The position numbers and the translations under genes were made by a program. Under the pieces are notes generated by a model. That model saw only the letters and a program-made list of their open reading frames with translations, ran no database searches and was not told the DNA's origin. Positions 60,696 through 64,000 of a stretch of DNA of 64,000 nucleotides are shown piece by piece. Source of the stretch: Asaia bogorensis (GTDB lineage: Bacteria; Pseudomonadota; Alphaproteobacteria; Acetobacterales; Acetobacteraceae); the NCBI RefSeq assembly GCF_900465345.1, contig NZ_UEGO01000010.1, positions 186,001 through 250,000 on the forward strand. The letters run 5' to 3'. Position 1 is the stretch's first letter. Each line of letters starts with the position of its first letter.

Positions 60696-61627
60696 GGACG
60701 CAGGCTTCCCCCGCCCGTATGGCCCCCGCTCAACCTCGCATGCAGGGCCAGAAGGGCGGGCATGAGCGGCTGGTCCGTATGATGAAGGGTAAAGCCGGCG
60801 CGATGCGCCTCTGCCAGGGTCGCCAGCTGATCGAGATGGGTCTGCATGGCACGTTCATAGGGCTCCGCCAGAGTTTCGACTGCTGGCAGGACAAGCTTTC
60901 CCTCATCCTCAAGGCTGTCAAAGCTGATCCGTCCCGCATAAGGCAGGCTACGCTCGGCGGGGTCGAGGATGCAGAGAAGCTCCGTACGGGCTGGTCGGGC
61001 TGCGATATCGCGCAGGATCCGGTCCAAGGTTTCGGGGGGCATCAGAAAATCACTGACCAGAACGAGCTGTCCGTAGGCGCGCAGCGTGTCGAGCTGGGGC
61101 AGGGGCGTCGAGGCGGCAAACGCCAGATTCTGCCCGAGGCGGGAGAGGGAGTGAGGCCCACTGACGGAGCGTCCCTGCTCTGGCCCATTGAGCAGCGTCA
61201 CGCGCTCGCCACCATGCAGCGCGGCGGAGGCCAGCGCCAGAGTGGCAAGCTGGGCCTGCGTGGTCTTGAGCGGCAATTCGGGGCGTGAGCGCCAGTTCAT
61301 CGAGGGCGAGGGGTCGCACCAGAGGGAGAGGATCTGTGCCCCTTCGGCCTCACGCTCACGGACCCAGAGCTGGTCGCTGCGGGCGGACTGACGCCAGTCG
61401 ATACGATGCGCCGGTTCATGGTCATGGGCGGGGCGGTATTGCCAGAAATCCTCACCTGCGCCAGCGCGGTGCTGATGATGCACGCCGGCACGCAACTGCC
61501 GCCCGATGCGCTCTGCCTCGATGACCAGGGACGGGAGGAGGGCTTCCGCCTCCGGGTATGACCCGGCCTGCGCAGCGGGAGATGGCTTTGCCTCGCTACG
61601 CCGCCATTTGCCGAAAAAACCGCTCAC
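60692..61627 (-). CDS. DUF58-domain protein
   Basis: This 311-residue soluble protein carries the DUF58 signature HRIDWRQSARSDQLWVRE (about residues 73-90) followed by a degenerate VWA-like fold (LSLWCDPSPSMNWRS; LVLVSDFLMPPE). DUF58 proteins are encoded beside MoxR ATPases and are thought to be their client or partner. It starts 2 bases after the MoxR stop and overlaps the BatA-like gene by 4 bases. Confidence 0.88.
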   Translation of the reverse strand: MSGFFGKWRRSEAKPSPAAQAGSYPEAEALLPSLVIEAERIGRQLRAGVHHQHRAGAGEDFWQYRPAHDHEPAHRIDWRQSARSDQLWVREREAEGAQILSLWCDPSPSMNWRSRPELPLKTTQAQLATLALASAALHGGERVTLLNGPEQGRSVSGPHSLSRLGQNLAFAASTPLPQLDTLRAYGQLVLVSDFLMPPETLDRILRDIAARPARTELLCILDPAERSLPYAGRISFDSLEDEGKLVLPAVETLAEPYERAMQTHLDQLATLAEAHRAGFTLHHTDQPLMPALLALHARLSGGHTGGGSLRP

Positions 61628-61629
61628 GA

Positions 61630-62658
<1,029 letters not shown>

Positions 62659-62756
62659 ATTTGCCAATCTGACAGTTCCGGGGGTTTCATCAAGCCATAA
62701 GACGACCCAACTTGCAGCAGGAGACCAGATTTTTTGGACCGTGAGCGGAGAGAACC

Positions 62757-63479
62757 TTGAAGGACGGCGTGGTTAAACAGGCGACAGACGGCGCAGAGCG
62801 TTCTGCGACTCATGAAGCCGGGTTCCCGACCCGTGCAGGTTGCGAGGGCCGGTCATCCGCTGGTTCTGTTCCTTCCGGCATGGATCATGCCGGCGCGATG
62901 CGAGCGCAAGGGAGCGCAGATCCGGGCGCGTCCGATATCGGGCTTGCCCCGCTGGAAAGGACAGGGGGCGAGCAGGCACCCCGTGCCCTGCCTTTTGTCA
63001 TCCGACGCGATGGGACGTGGCTGTATCGGGGCTCGCCCATACGCCGCAAGGAAATGCTGTGTCTGTTTGGCTCCATGCTGACACGTGACGCCCAGGGGCA
63101 GTTCTGGCTCAGGACGCCGACTGAGTCCGGTGTCATACAGGTGGAAGACGCGCCGTTTATCGTGAGGGAACTCGATTTTCGTGGTGGCTGCGGCCGTCAG
63201 CAAAATCTGTGTCTGCGCACCAATATGGATGAGCTGCTTTGCGTTGGGCCCGCCCATCCCCTGATTGTCGATTGGGACCATCCGCCATCAGAAGATTGCG
63301 CGGCCATACCCTATGTGCAGGTCCGTCGCGGCGAGGGCGACCAGCCCGTGCTCGCCCGGCTGTCGCGCCCGGTCTATTATGAACTCGTGGCACTTGCTGT
63401 GCCCGGCCATGTTGGCTGTCGCCCCTGCATGGGCGTATGGAGCCATAATCGCTTCTTCCCGCTGGCCCCCATGCCCTGA
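62757..63479 (+). CDS. DUF1285-domain protein
   Basis: The conserved domain covers residues 78-240 (LPFVIRRDGTWLYRGSPIRRKEMLCLF; then VEDAPFIVRELDF). The first 75 residues are Gly/Ala/Arg-rich and look unstructured. The start is a TTG at 62757 with GGAGAG about 4 bases upstream; a GTG at 62769 is an alternative. DUF1285 is uncharacterised. Its place beside MoxR/DUF58 and the CCA-adding enzyme gene recurs in alphaproteobacteria, as far as I know. Confidence 0.82.
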   Translation: MKDGVVKQATDGAERSATHEAGFPTRAGCEGRSSAGSVPSGMDHAGAMRAQGSADPGASDIGLAPLERTGGEQAPRALPFVIRRDGTWLYRGSPIRRKEMLCLFGSMLTRDAQGQFWLRTPTESGVIQVEDAPFIVRELDFRGGCGRQQNLCLRTNMDELLCVGPAHPLIVDWDHPPSEDCAAIPYVQVRRGEGDQPVLARLSRPVYYELVALAVPGHVGCRPCMGVWSHNRFFPLAPMP

Positions 63480-63548
63480 TCGGGCTTGGCGTGGGGCAGC
63501 GGGCACGACAGCCGTTTTTTATTCTGTTCCGGAATCTGATCAACAGCC

Positions 63549-64000
63549 GTGTCTCATTTGAGCCTTCTCGACAAACTGCCTGATCGTTCGGGCCTTGATC
63601 GCCTCTGGCATATCTTGCCGCAGGCGCGTCTCGTTGGTGGATCGGTGCGCGATCTGCTCATCGGGCGTGACGCGGTGCATGACCTCGATCTGGCAACCCC
63701 GGAGCCCCCCGAGACGGTTCAGGCCCTGTTTGAAGCGGCGGGGATCAAGACGATACCGACCGGGCTGGCTCATGGCACCGTTACAGCGCTGATCGATCAT
63801 GTGCCCTATGAAATCACGACTTTACGGCGTGACGTGCAAACGAACGGACGTCATGCCGAGGTTGCCTGGACGACAGACTGGCAGGAGGACGCAGCGCGAC
63901 GCGATTTCACGATCAATGCGCTCTTCTGTGACCGTCATGGCGAGATTCATGATTATTTCGGGGGGCTTGAGGATCTTGCAGCGCGTCATGTGCGCTTTGT
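63549..64000 (+). CDS. CCA tRNA nucleotidyltransferase, 3' end outside the window
   Basis: The first 150 codons of a class II nucleotidyltransferase are visible: the GGS motif at 30-32 followed by the metal-binding D45-x-D47 (VHDLDLATP), and RRDFTIN at about 118-124. The protein adds or repairs the CCA end of tRNA; a poly(A) polymerase of the same family is the alternative. The start is a GTG at 63549 (MSHLSLLDKLP), 9 bases after an in-frame stop. A T run (63515-63520) lies upstream, possibly ending the DUF1285 transcript. Confidence 0.88.
   Translation, partial: MSHLSLLDKLPDRSGLDRLWHILPQARLVGGSVRDLLIGRDAVHDLDLATPEPPETVQALFEAAGIKTIPTGLAHGTVTALIDHVPYEITTLRRDVQTNGRHAEVAWTTDWQEDAARRDFTINALFCDRHGEIHDYFGGLEDLAARHVRF

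Overview
The window is a 64 kb piece of an alphaproteobacterial chromosome, most likely from an acetic acid bacterium (Acetobacteraceae). The evidence is the alphaproteobacterial RpoB and RpoC lengths and termini, the CcrM-type methyltransferase next to RNase HII, frequent GTG and TTG starts, a polyol permease of the ribitol/arabitol type, the NodT-type outer membrane lipoproteins, and a high-GC composition. The genus cannot be fixed from sequence reading alone; Asaia, Gluconobacter or Komagataeibacter relatives are all possible. No tRNA or rRNA gene, insertion sequence, prophage or CRISPR array was found.

Layout. (1) 1-9.8 kb: the 3' part of rmuC, then an OmpR-type response regulator and histidine kinase overlapping by 14 bases, then an RND efflux operon in the unusual order permease, membrane fusion protein, outer membrane factor. 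A pair of similar inverted repeats 55 bases apart lies between the kinase and the permease. (2) 9.9-38.0 kb: the ribosomal and RNA polymerase superoperon in ancestral order: rplKAJL-rpoBC, rpsLG-tuf, the S10 cluster (rpsJ to rpsQ), the spc cluster (rplN to secY-adk), and the alpha cluster (rpsM, rpsK, rpoA, rplQ). It ends in a textbook terminator. secE-nusG, fusA and rpmJ are absent from where they are commonly found. Internal promoters and terminator-like hairpins divide the cluster into transcription blocks. (3) 38-40.5 kb: a polyol permease with a structured leader, an ASCH-domain protein, and a 57-residue DUF1328 membrane protein. (4) 40.5-49.9 kb, minus strand: an MdtABC-like tripartite pump with two RND permeases and its own outer membrane factor. 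(5) 50-52.3 kb: a CsbD-like stress protein with a membrane tail, then rnhB-ccrM preceded by a dense cluster of GANTC sites, the sequence that CcrM methylates. (6) 52.6-55.8 kb: a family 3 glycoside hydrolase and, convergently, a secreted ankyrin-repeat protein. (7) 55.8-62.7 kb, minus strand: a four-gene MoxR / DUF58 / BatA-DUF4159 / VWA module, divergent from a DUF1285 gene and the start of the CCA tRNA nucleotidyltransferase gene, which runs off the window.

Most of the window is housekeeping. The observations most worth following are regulatory: the GANTC clusters at ccrM and at the str promoter, the paired inverted repeats between the two-component system and its neighbouring pump, the structured leaders before rpsM, rpoA and the polyol permease, the terminator directly before secY, and the missing fusA and secE-nusG. 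All functional names come from recognising protein sequence patterns; no database search was possible.
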